Source: Prosapia bicincta
Lineage: Eukaryota > Arthropoda > Insecta > Hemiptera > Cercopidae
Direction of reading: 5' to 3'
DNA length: 64,000 bases
NCBI GenBank assembly: GCA_036971475.1
Contig: JBAIZL010000006.1
Location: forward strand, 837,501 to 901,500
The first letter of the stretch is position 1. The number at the start of each line of letters is the position of its first letter. The notes beneath the pieces were generated by a model. That model was not told the DNA's origin. It saw nothing but the letters and a program-made list of their open reading frames with translations, and made no database searches. Positions 1-12,070 of this stretch are shown here, in pieces. The position numbers and the translations under genes are program-made.

Positions 1-1069
1 TTTTGTTATTTAATCTTTATGCACTAAAAATATCTTAAACTTACCACCTTTCAAACAAATACCATTTTTATTCCACTCCCTCTTAAAAAAAAAAATAATA
101 TAATTTAAAATTAGTTTTTTGTTATAACAAATTGACGGTCAAACTGAGAGTTGTTAATAAATACATGCTTACAACCACGGCGCAGGAGGGTTTTAGGGTT
201 TGAAACCTGTAGGATAAACCCCTAAAAATAATAATGTTTCTCTTTAATCTTTTCTTAACCTAACAGCTACTTTAATAGTTCACCTTTTAACAAATTTTAT
301 ATAAATGTCACTCGTAAATTGCGCTCTGTAAATATTTCCATGTAGTTCGGAAGTGGCGGTGTTTAGAGCTTAAACTTTCAAAGAACGCCTAAATACACTG
401 GTCATGGCTCTTATCGGCCAGAAAATCCGTTACAGTGTACGATACTTTAATGAATTTTGAAGAAGTCTTGTAGAAACAATGTATCTATTTAGGTTGCAGC
501 TTGTGAAAGTGAAAATGTAGTTTCTTTTTATCCCTAAATTATTAACATTTAATAATAAATAATTTATTAATATCTTAATAAAAGGTTATCATCCCTAAAT
601 TAAATTGTAATTTTAAGAACTCACAATACGTTTTGTTTCAGTGAAAGTTTTGTAAAATACGTTAATTTTGTAATAATCAGTCCCTCTAACTATCCAGACG
701 TATGCTACGCGTTCCTTTTATCCGGTCACTTCAGCCTCAACTGTTGTGTTACTCATAATTGTGGATCATAAATGAATTACAGTGGTACCAACCTTAAAAA
801 TAGAATCAACTGCTTGCAGCGAGGAATGTCTAAAGCGACACTTACCGTATTAGTCGAAAATAGAACCTTTCATTTGTACTTTAAAGCCTACAGTTGGAAA
901 TTGTCAGTTTTCCTCGACTGTGACAGCTGAAACTTAATGTCAGAAACAAGTTGTAAAGTTGGAGTGTAAACTCGTGAACATGCACCAGTCGCTACTACGT
1001 CAGGGAGATTTACTGCTGGAGGAATTTGAGAGGACACACATCAAAACTTTACACACGCAACAATTGTTT
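1..1069. other. Intergenic, upstream of the Pgant2-like gene
   Basis: I see no gene or clear transposon signature here. It is AT-rich with short poly(A) runs. Confidence 0.4.
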
Positions 1070-1500
1070 TCTTTTTCGTTTTTAGTGGTCATGTTTAAAC
1101 CCTTTTTAATAGCAGGAATATCTTACACATGTATTTAGGCCAGTTAGGGGATCACATGTGACCCCAAACAAGTGTTCTTTTCCTCTTCCTTTTAGAGGTT
1201 ATGTTTAAACCATTTTTAATAGCAGAAATATCATATATACGCATTAAAGTCAATTAGGTGATCACACGAAATTCCAAACAACAGATTTTTCCTCTTTTTT
1301 TAGAGGTTATGCTTAAACAATTTTTAATAGCAGAAATATGCACACGTATTTAAGCCAGTTAGAGGATCCATGAGATTCCAAACAACAGATGTGTTCCTCT
1401 CCTTTTTAGAGGTTATGTTTAAACCATTTTTAATAGCAGAAAAATCATATACACGTATTTAAGCTAACTAGGTGATCACATATGATTCCCATCAACAGCT
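1070..1500. repeat. Tandem repeat, about 108-bp unit, about 4 copies
   Basis: Diverged units each carry a TTTAGAGGTTATGTTTAAAC-like block (near 1088, 1197, 1304 and 1410), then TTTTTAATAGCAGAAATAT and a GATCACA stretch. The array ends about 1.5 kb before coding exon 1. Confidence 0.75.
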
Positions 1501-2233
1501 GTTTTATAAGGTCTGTAATACAGGGTGATTTACTAAATATGACAATACCATGAGAGCCCATTCTAAATGCAAAGATGAATAAAAATATCCATTCAAACAT
1601 GGGTTCGGAAAAGCTTCGTTAACCAGTTACGGTTACTGAAAGATTTCGGATCATCTCATAAAATAAAATCCTAAAGAAATTATTTGGATGTTAATTTAGA
1701 GTTAAAAAAAGTGGATTTTTTGATATTTTACCTGACAAAGCAAATAAAGTAGGTTTCCGAACCAGATCTTGAGTAGGTTTATAGGAATTACGTATATGTA
1801 AAACGGAAATTATTTGGGGTAAACAACCTGTTTTCTTTATCTTGTTCGTAAAATAACTTAATTAATTAGTAAATAAACATATACTATTTTGAATAAAACT
1901 GGTAGAAAAATTAATTCTGAACAAAATGGTTTAAAAGAAATATAGACAGACTAAAAACCTCGTTAGTAATAATTTATAATAACTGTGTTTTCTACAACTC
2001 CAAAGCTTATTTCTGCACGTTTATGGCTGTCTTCTGATTTTCTTAGGTCACCAGGGCTGTCCTTTATATGCCTAAAAGCACCATTAATACGGGTAAGTAT
2101 CGCCTCGCGGGAGTTTACTTTATGTTACAAAATTGTCCCTCATCCATCCCCACGTGCAACATCTTTACTAATACAAACAAAAACTTTAGTCAATTCCAAC
2201 TTAGGAACAAAGACAAATTTATTTTAGTTACTA

Positions 2234-2890
2234 TTGATTGAATAATTACAATGAATATAAATAAAGTAACATATCCAGTGGAGTGGCTAGAGAGGGCACA
2301 GGGGGCACGTGCCCCTCCAACCAATAAATTTCAGCAAACAATATTAACATATAAAACAGCATTAGTTTTTTTTAGCAAGACAGCCTCCGAACGACTCAAC
2401 AATTGTGTCATTTTAGCTGCATAAAATATGATTTATAGAGATAACAATTTTCAAAATTTCCCCAAGGAGGTTCTTCCCTCCTAACCCCCGGGGTCGTGCC
2501 CCCAACCAACTATTGACCTGGCTACACACCTAAACATATTCAATACGTTAAAACAGCTGTTCTACCACATAACCTATAACATAAAATCAGCTGTTTTATT
2601 AAATCATATGTTATTACTTATTTTAAGCCAAATGGGACGAAAGTACTATATTGCATACCGTTCGTAAGTTTTGGGAAACGTTCTCTCATTTATAAAACTA
2701 AAATTAACTCGATTACTTTAACTAATGAATTGAAATTTGAAAAAAAAAAAACTGTATTATTATCAAGTGTCAGCTACTAAAAGCTTAAACAATGTATTTA
2801 AACTTAAGTAGATGAAAAAAAATTTTTATTAACGATTGAAAATTTAAACAAGATAAAGAGAGTGTGAACTAATGAAAAGAATTGAAACAA
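2234..2890 (-). repeat. Interspersed repeat R1, interrupted by a hAT-type insertion
   Basis: The reverse complement matches 62140-62560 over most of its length. Shared landmarks are AACAGCTGTT, ATAACCTATA, CACACTCTC and TTCAATCGTTAATAAAA. Partial copies lie at 11780-11880, 13600-13900, 32000-32130 and 36300-36480. The family is not recognised. Confidence 0.65.
2275..2531. mobile_element. Non-autonomous hAT-type element
   Basis: The ends CAGTGGAGTGGCTAG and (reverse strand) TAGGTGTGTAGCCAG are imperfect inverted repeats of hAT style. Flanks TAACATAT (2267-2274) and AAACATAT (2532-2539) look like an 8-bp target duplication with one change. The R1 copies at 62 kb and 11.8 kb lack this insert. 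Confidence 0.6.
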
Positions 2891-3022
2891 TCTTATACTG
2901 TAGATTTGGTGGTTGAAACGGGAAATTCAGGTGCAAGCTGTAAATAAAGGCAGAGGAAGGGATCGCCGGCAACACATGCGTTACGTAGCACAAGGTTTAG
3001 TCAAAGTAAAGCAGGCGATGCT

Positions 3023-3169
3023 ATGAGTCGAGTGTTCAGGCCGACTTCCTTCTCTTTAGTGATATTTCTAATTATTTACGTTACATTTACTTGTTTCATT
3101 ATTTATTATAACACATTTTCAGTGGTTCCGGAAAATGAAGTCAACGAGATATTTTCTACTTTTAAAGAG
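3023..3169 (+). CDS. Pgant2: Pgant2-like exon 1: cytoplasmic tail, signal anchor, start of stem
   Basis: The exon encodes 49 residues starting [10 protein letters not shown], followed by a hydrophobic stretch (about residues 10-28) and an acidic stem segment, and ends in phase 0 at GAG|GTTAGT. A type II anchor and phase 0 are what exon 2 needs. An ATG five bases upstream (3018) gives only a two-codon frame, so 3023 is the likely start. The 9.2-kb distance to exon 2 makes the link an inference, not a proof. Confidence 0.75.
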
Positions 3170-4058
3170 GTTAGTTTAAATAAATGTTACATTTTATAAT
3201 TTCCGTCATTATTTTGTATAGCTAATTTAAAATCATATATAAATGTATTTTGGAAAAATTGTTTTGTATCTTGAATATGTTTGATGTTTTTCAATATAAA
3301 GAAAAATGTGGGTAAACAATGTAGCCTATAATTCAGATTAAAATTATTTGAATAAATTATAAAAAATTCAAACATTTGAATTTTTAATTAAAATTAAACA
3401 CATTACCTTTTTAAAATTATTTTATTTACTCATAACCTATTATAGTTCATTAAAAATTAACATTAAGGTTTATATTCCTTATAACATTGTTAAAGATAGA
3501 TTTTACTGTATAAAATAAATTATACAAAAAGATGTACTTCATCTTCATATGAATATTAAATATATTGGTTTATACCTAAGAATCAAACTGGCATATCGAC
3601 CAATTTTCACAAAATTTTTAAACATAAAATAAGATTGAAGCTGTAATATCTTATATAGACAATCATATTGATAACAAGATTTATTTCTTGAATTTTGTAG
3701 TCCATTACGTTTGGTGAATCTTATTAATGACTTAAACAATAGTTTATGCTTATCCGAACTTTAAATTTAGTAAATTTGTTAAAACTTATTGAGACAAAAC
3801 GTTTTCGGTCGCTATTTAGCGATCCTCATCAGTGTCTTCTGCTTTGAGATGTCGGGTCAAGCGGTGACGGTTTTAAAGGTAGGTTTTCGATACTATCAAA
3901 GAGTATGTGTGATTTGTATTTTGTTTGTTCGTTTAGTATGTTTGTACATTGTGTGTCTGTAAATTTCATATTGTTCTAGTGTGTTGAGATGCGGTCCTTT
4001 TTTGTTGATGTCTAGGATTTCTAGGTTATTGTAAATCTACAAATACACAGACATTTAC

Positions 4059-4102
<44 letters not shown>

Positions 4103-7100
4103 CTGACATTTACAGTAACCTAGAAATCCTACACATCAACAAAAAAGGACCACATCTCAACACACTAGAACAATATGAAATTTACACAAAAACACAAAGT
4201 ACAAACATATTAAACGAACAAACACAATACAAATCACACATACTCTTTAATAATATCGAAAACCGCCTTTAAAACCGTCACCGCTTGACCCAACATCCCC
4301 AAGCAGAATACGCTGATGAAGATCGGCACATAGCGATCGAAAACGTTCTGTCTCAGTAAGTTTTAATAAATTTACTAAATTTAAAGTTCGGATAGCCATA
4401 AACTATTGTTTAAGTGATTATTAAGATTTATTTATAGACTAATACAAACTTTCTACTTTCCCACAAATATAAAAATATTGCTTTGGTTTTTCTATACAAA
4501 TCAATGACTACCTAACCCCCCCCCCCTCGTTCGCCGGTGACAGGCTATTACACATACAAGCCAATGTCCCATAAAAAACAACTTTTTTAAAATTAAATTT
4601 TAAATACAAAATTAACATTATTTTCAAAATTTAAAGGCCCATTGCATTCTAAATCAAATGAGTCGAAACTTGAAAGAAATTCTTCATATTGAGGATTAAA
4701 ATTTGAGTTAGAAAAATTGTATAATTTTTAATTAGTTGTAACGCATATTTATCGTAAAATACGAAGCATTTTTCTACAGGTCTAGCGTTAACCGCCGGTC
4801 TGGCGAGCGGGTCGGGAGGGGGAGTGATTTCCTAGCCCAGAAGTTTCTTAATCTTTGTTACAGACCGGTCTGACGAGCGGGACGGGAGGGAGAGTGAGTT
4901 CCGACTCGAGAAGCTCCATAATCCCTATCACCGGCCGGTCTGGCGAGCGGGACGGGAGGAGGAGGGAATTCAGACTCGAGACGCTCCTTAATCTCTATCA
5001 CTGGCCGGTCTGGCGAGCAGGACGGGAGGGGGAGTGAATTCCGACTCGAGAAGCTCCTTAATACCTATCGCCGGCCGGTCTGGCGAGCGGGACGGGAGGA
5101 GGAGGGAATTCAGACTCGAGACGCTCCTTAATCTCTATCACTGGCCGGTCTGGCGAGCAGGACGGGAGGGGGAGTGAATTCCGACTCGAGAAGCTCCTTA
5201 ATCCCTATCACCGGCCGGTCTGGCGGGCGGGACGGGAGGGGGAGTGAATTCCGACTCGAGAAGCTCCTTAATACCTATCACCGGCCGGTCTGGCGAGCGG
5301 GACGGGAGAGGGAGTGAATTCCGACTCGAGAAGCTCCTTAATACCTATCACCGGCCGGTCTGGCAAGCGAGACGGGAGGAGGAGGGAATTCAGACTCGAG
5401 AAGCTCCTTAATCCCTATCACGGCCGATCTGGCGGGCGAGTAGGGAGGGGGAGTGAATTCAGACTCGAGAAGCTCCTTAATCCCTATCACCGGCCGCTCT
5501 GGCGGGCGGGACGGGAGAGGGAGTGAATTCAGACTCGAGAAGCTCCTTAATCCCTATCACGGCCGATCTGGCGGGCGAGCAGGGAGGGGGAGTGAATTCA
5601 GACTCGAGAAGCTCCTTAATCCCTATCACCGGCCGGTCTGGCGGGCGAGTAGGGAGGGGGAGTGAGTTCCCAGAAGCTTCTTAATCCCCTGCTCATTCCC
5701 AGGAGTGAGAACACTATGATTCTACGATATTTTACCGTATTTATAACCAAACCTATCCTAATCGTGTACATAATCGATAACGTACACCTATCTTGTAATA
5801 CATCCGAAACTCTGATTCTATACAGCTAAATCTTGAAGCTGTATTAAACATAGTGCAGTAATTGTTCAACAATGCTTTGATTAAGCAGTTTTGTACCATA
5901 ATAATTAAAGTAGATTTTAATCGTTATTTAATTTTGCGATATTGAATTCGCTTTGTTGTTGTTTAGAACTTATGTTACAGTGGCATAGGTAAGAACCAAA
6001 ACAATCCAAGTCTGTCGAATCGTTAAGTATAAACACAAGGTCGTAAATCTGCCCTCACTTGCAAGGTCACGTATTGGTCTATAATAAGGCATCGCCCGCT
6101 TGGGAAGGGATTATTTTTGTCCTTTGGATCAGATCGAGATTATTTAGGTGACGCACAATTTCTCTCTATAGCGTGTAGGTCTACTTGTCTGCAATGCAAG
6201 CAGTGCCTCCTTCATAGTATACAAGCTAAAGTTGGAACTGTACAGACGGTAAAATCCTGCACCAGTGGGTTGTGTGTTTATAATGTAGCCTTTTATCTGT
6301 AGCCCGCTTGTTATCGTTTTCTAATCTTCGTAGGCGATAACAACAATGCTTGTTCTATTGCTTCCTTTTTATTGTCGCTGATGATTGATTCTTAGATTTT
6401 ATATATTGTTTAGAAGATTACGTTATGTTTTTTTCTTAAATACTATTAAAAACTATTTTGTGTTGCATTTTATGCATGTGATAGAAGTTTGCATTTTGTC
6501 ATATTAGAATTCCTTCTCAACGACGTTATTGCCCTTTGGTCACCCGCTAATTTGTAAATTCTTGAAATGAACGTGTTTGCAACGGTTAGGATTTGTGACG
6601 GATGAGTACCGTGACACAGCAGCTTCCAGCGTCGTTAACCTATTGACGTTTGCAATAAAAATATTGGAAACAACCCCAAAACCACAAAAATAATTAAAAA
6701 TAACTGACAATACAAGATACCTAAGATTATACCCTTATGTAAATTTTAATAACCACGTCTTCTTCATCATCAAAGGGGCCTTATTACAAAATTACAATCT
6801 AGAAAACAATTAGTTACAAACTATACTGACTTTGCCGTTTTCTGTGTTGTACATCTTGAGGTTTTACTACAATACACTTTTGGTTTCAACTTGGCAAGAA
6901 AACCACTACTTGGTGTTATTTTTCAGCAGACGCGTTTCGCACTAGGTCAGCGCATTGTTCAATGCTGTGAGTCACGGACAAGGCTGACGCTCAGGTATGT
7001 TGTGTTGGTGTCTGAAACTTCAGTCCTGTCCGTGACTCACAGCATTGAACAATGCGCTGACCTAGTGCGAAACGCGTCTGGTGAAAAATATCAGTAAGTA

Positions 7101-7995
7101 GTGGTTGTTTTTGAAACGTTAATGCCAAAAGTGCAGACTGACCTTTTTTAAATTAATTTATTATTATTATTTTTATTCTTGTAGGCTATTTCAACATTTA
7201 TTATTTTTTTTAATGGAATCTAACTCTTTTGTTAAAATATTATCAAAAAGTAAGCTAATATAATTAGGGCCTACATTTTTTGTTTATACTGACGTATATT
7301 ATTATTTTTTTACCCGTTGGGCCCAAGAAGTCCAGCTGTTGCTTTCGGAGTTCACAACTAATTTTGAGAAATACTTACGTAGCAAAAGTACCTCTCCCCT
7401 GTATTTTGTCTTTTTGTTTTAAATATAGGTAAACGTAGGGAGTAGGCTACTTAGAAGAGCTTTCAAAGAATATTTTCCTTAGAGGGGAACACTGAAACCC
7501 GAACGTGGTAGGGATTTGCTGAGAAACCACAGGGTTTGTCTTTCGCGTGTAGGCCTTTAAAATAAACGGGTTTAATGAAATTATTTCGCCCCAACCGAGA
7601 AGACTTCAAGGCTAACTAGATATCGGTTTCTATGCAAAGTCTCAGCCACCTGTCACAATGTATTAGGCCAAAACCCACAGAGAGATCTGCACTTAGCCAC
7701 CACTTTGCAGTGAACAGTTTACTTGTTAGGAAGAGGGTATCTTTGAGTTAGTATTTGGTTTATATCAGAATAATGTATTACTGAGGTTGTTTGAAGCTGA
7801 CGATTGTTGATAAAACATTTGGTTGGAGAACAGAGACACGGACTAATAGATGCGCAAAAAACCATCTCAGGAAGTCCTAAATAATAATATAAATGGGTTC
7901 CGGAAGTGACTTGTCATGCTGATTAATATAAACTAACTTACACAGGAGCTCCTAAATACAGATGTGTGCGTACGTATGTGTGTGTGCGCGCGCGC

Positions 7996-8046
<51 letters not shown>

Positions 8047-8391
8047 CGAGTGTGCGCCCGCGTGTGTTTGCATGTACGTATGCGCCCGTGTGTAAGTGAA
8101 AGAGATTGTGTATGTGTGTGTGTTGGGTGTACGAGTGCGTGCGCGCGCGTGTGTGTGTGTGTGAGTACGTGTGCGTGAGTATGTGGGGGAGGGGCGCGTG
8201 TGTGAGTGTATCTATGAGTGTGTATGGGCACGTGTGTTTGTGTGTACGTGAACGCGCGCGTGTGCGAGTGTGTACGTGAGAGAGGTTATGTGTGTGTGCG
8301 TGTGTGTGTGTGTGTCTGCGTGTGTGTGTATACGAGAGCACGCGCGCGCGTGTGTTTGTATGTACGTGTGCACCCGTGTGTACGTGAAAGA

Positions 8392-8442
<51 letters not shown>

Positions 8443-11131
8443 TGTGTTAGGTGTACGAGTGCGTGCGTGTGCGTGTGTGTGTGTGTGAGAGAGAGAGTAC
8501 GTGTGCATGAGTATGTGGGGGAGGGGCGCGTGTGTGAGTGTATCTATGAGTGTATGCGCGCGTGTGTTTGTGTGTACGTGTACGCGCGCGTGTGCGAGTG
8601 TGTACGTGAGGGAGATTGTGTGTGCGCGTGTGTGTGTGTTTGTTTGTGTGTGTGTGTGTGTGTGTGTGAGTGAGTTTGTGTGTGTTTTCATAAATTGGAG
8701 ATTTTCTAAACTTATCATTTTGCTTTGAGTTAATTATTATTAAATACGTATAAATGCATCCGATAAGTGTTTAATGGTTTATGTAAGGCAATTCCACTTT
8801 TACGTAACAAAATGCGCAGGCGAGCTCCATCGATAGAAGTGTAAACAGATTTACGATGTTTTTTTAGCTTTTTTGCCAAATTGTAAATTCATTAAAGCTT
8901 TCAGTGCATCTATGATTTAATTAAGCAATGAGTAATGTGTGGGGCTGGCTAAACACACGGTCTGCCACTCGTACCCGCTTCAGCAACATAATGAACTTTG
9001 CATGCATTTAAGGTAACAATGGCACCCATTTTAGCATAGGCCCGCTGTAGGCATGCATCGTGTAACAAACATTTTAACAAATATTGTTGTGATAATATTT
9101 TAAGAAAAGAGTTAGATTCCATTAAAAAAAATAATAAATGTGAGATAGCTTACACGAATAAAAAAATAATAATAAATAAATTTTTGAAAAAGGTAAGTCT
9201 GCACTTTTTGTAATAACTAAAAAAAAAACCACTACTTACTGATATTTTTCAGCAGACGCGTTTTGCACAAGATCAGCGCATTGTTCAATGCTGTGAGTCA
9301 CAGACAGGACTGAAGTGTCAGACACCAACACAACATACCTGAGCGTCAGCCTTGTCCGTGACTCACAGCATTGAATAATGCGCTGACCTAGTGCGAAACG
9401 CGTCTGCTGAAAAATAACGCTAAGTAGTGATTTTTCTTGCCAAGGTAATACCAAAAGTGTAATTATAGAAAAACCTAAAGATGTAACATATATTTTATAC
9501 TGTCGCCTCTTTGTACATCTTTTCTCCGTGAAAAGAGTCAGGCGTGCGTTAAGGAAGTTTTTATTTAATTTGCTCGTGTAATGTTATGCAATAAAACTAA
9601 ACGTGTAGGCTTAGATGCATCCTTAATATTTGCGTGAATATGTTGCACAGCGTGGATGGATGAGATATGGGGAACAGGACGGGTCCTGACCAGATGTCGG
9701 GGCGTTCTCGCAGCTGTAGGCGAGAAGAGCAAGTCCTTCCCCAACGTCTAGACGACCCTATGGACAACAAATATTCTTACAGGCAATTTTCCACTGATAT
9801 CTGTATCGCAATACATTTAACATTTTACTTGACGTCAGTTTGATTTATCAGGCTGTGGAAATTAACATTAACGACTTACATTATTCCGTCCAATTAAAGC
9901 TTAATAGCGTATTTTCTATTTTAACCCGAGAAGTGCAACTGGGTCATGACATAGTTTATCGTATATTTTCCTAGAAACTGTATAGCTCTTTCCTCTATGA
10001 ATAGTCTTTTTATGTATTCACCTTTTGGAACTAATTAAAATGTAATATTCTAATACAGCGCTTTGTACAAAAACAATTGCATAACAGTCCATTACTATAA
10101 TAGAATTGTTAACACCAAGGCCAAGGATATCAGCAATATAACAAATCACAGATTAGATTTGTCTCTCTATTACGATAAAAGCCTTCATGAGTCTGAGCGC
10201 TAATAATGCGATTTTGCGTTTGGAATCGATAATTTCCAGATCAATGCTCTCTCTAGTATTATATTTATTTTTAAAGTTACCGATAAAACTCCTTTAATAA
10301 ATACGAAAATCTAGGAGAAAATTTTATTCAAATGAAATATAGGCACACTGGTATTACTCAAAATTTATTGTTGCCTTTTGAAACAAGTAATATAAACAAA
10401 ACAATTAAAAGTTAATTCCTATTTACTTTTAAAAAAAATTATTTTGTTTTTTTTTAAATCCAACTTTTGAAAGGAAAACCTTTTTAGACATATCTCTAGA
10501 ATGTTTGTAGCCTTCTGATGATGCTAACTGTGTTGGCGAAATGTACATCAAGGGTGTTTAAATATTTGTAGCAAGGGTTATTGTCAGGCACGTATCCAAG
10601 GGGGGGGGGGCGATAAGGTGATCGCACCCCAGCCCTCAAGAACTTTGGGTTAAAAATCGACAATATATTATTAAATTAGGACTTTCTATTAAATTAGACT
10701 TTTACTTAAGTTAATTCGTCTTTTATTGTAAATAAAAAATAAAATTTTAATTTTTAATTTGAAAATGTGACACGTTCCCTCGGCATACCCTCGTAAACGT
10801 CTAAACGTTTTAACAACAGATAGCGCTAGTAAAGCTTAGTCTCGAACATATGATTTTCAATACGTAATTTTGCAAGCGTAATATTCGCAGTTGACTTCGG
10901 AATTGTTCGTGTTGGAAGAATAACTACTTATATTAATTAATAAACCATTTTTATAATAATAGCTTATTATGAAATTAATAATATTCTCTAGCCATAAGTG
11001 TTATCGAAACTGGAATAATTATTTATTAAGAAGTCTAATTTGTTACGAATCTTTATCACGTTACCAATTTCTAACGCAAGCGTAGAAAGAACTTTTTCTG
11101 TTCTATGCTTTTACATAAACGCACGCGTGCG

Positions 11132-11193
<62 letters not shown>

Positions 11194-12002
11194 ATGCATC
11201 GATCGCCCCCCCCCAAAGCAAGTCGTTGGATACGCGCCTGGTTATTGCTATTTATTTATTTTAACCTGTCTCTTACACTTTTTAAAAAAAAACTGATTTG
11301 AATTGAACTTGTTGAAAAAAACTTTATTTAGTGAACATCTGATGTAGGCGTTTTGTTAAACACATCATTTGATTAATAACTACAATAAATATTAGTCTTT
11401 ATTAAATATATTCCTCAAATAAAGATAAATTTTAAAAAAAAATTATTAAAATACATCTTTATTTGAGGAATGTATTTAATAAAGAGTAATATTTATTGTA
11501 GTTAATAATAAAATAATGGTGCTATTGAAAGCTCTAACTTAAATGTTAACTTTTGTTAACATGAAATATTTTATTTGTTACCCACTTTATTTTATAATAA
11601 CTACAATTTATATTAGTCTTTATTGAATAAATTCCTCAAAGATGTAAAAATTGAATTAAAAATGTTCAAAATTCATATTTTCGGAGGTGAATATTTTATG
11701 AAACTATTAGGTTTATTTTATCACTTGTGTCAAAACTACCCCAAATGCCAGAACCAATTTTTTTTTAATAAATACAATAATTACAATTATTATAAATAAA
11801 GTAGCATAACCTATGCATTCAAACAGCTGAACCTATAACATAAAATCAGCTGTTTTATAAAATCATATGTTATCTGTTAAAACTAAGTAAAATTGATTCC
11901 AGTATATATATGTTTTAAATAATCATAAACCTTTTTAATTGCTACAACTTACAACTGAGTATTGGTAGCCTATGCATCTATTTCTATATAGATCAATCGA
12001 TC

Positions 12003-12070
<68 letters not shown>

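Larger units (their letters stand above)
10585..11240. mobile_element. Non-autonomous hAT element with transposase remnant
   Basis: Inverted ends begin CAGGCACGTATCCAAGG and CAGGCGCGTATCCAACG, each near a G/C homopolymer. Flanks GTTATTGT (10577-10584) and GTTATTGC (11241-11248) are an 8-bp target duplication. At about 11044-11110 the plus strand encodes [17 protein letters not shown], the hAT C-terminal dimerisation motif. A (CG)(CA)(TA) microsatellite follows. Confidence 0.8.

Noticed and set aside
3022..3029. Start at the upstream ATG (3018)
   Set aside because: It meets a stop after two codons; the ATG at 3023 gives the signal-anchor frame.
4855..5665. Repeated 60-70 codon frames with a recurring Ser/Arg/Leu pattern
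   Set aside because: Shadow frames of the 70-bp minisatellite.
7938..8728. Several Cys/Val- or His/Thr-rich frames of 70-168 codons
   Set aside because: Translation of TG/CG microsatellite in all frames.
9640..9760. GC-richer stretch with hairpin potential as an RNA gene
   Set aside because: No recognisable RNA family features; isolated composition change only.
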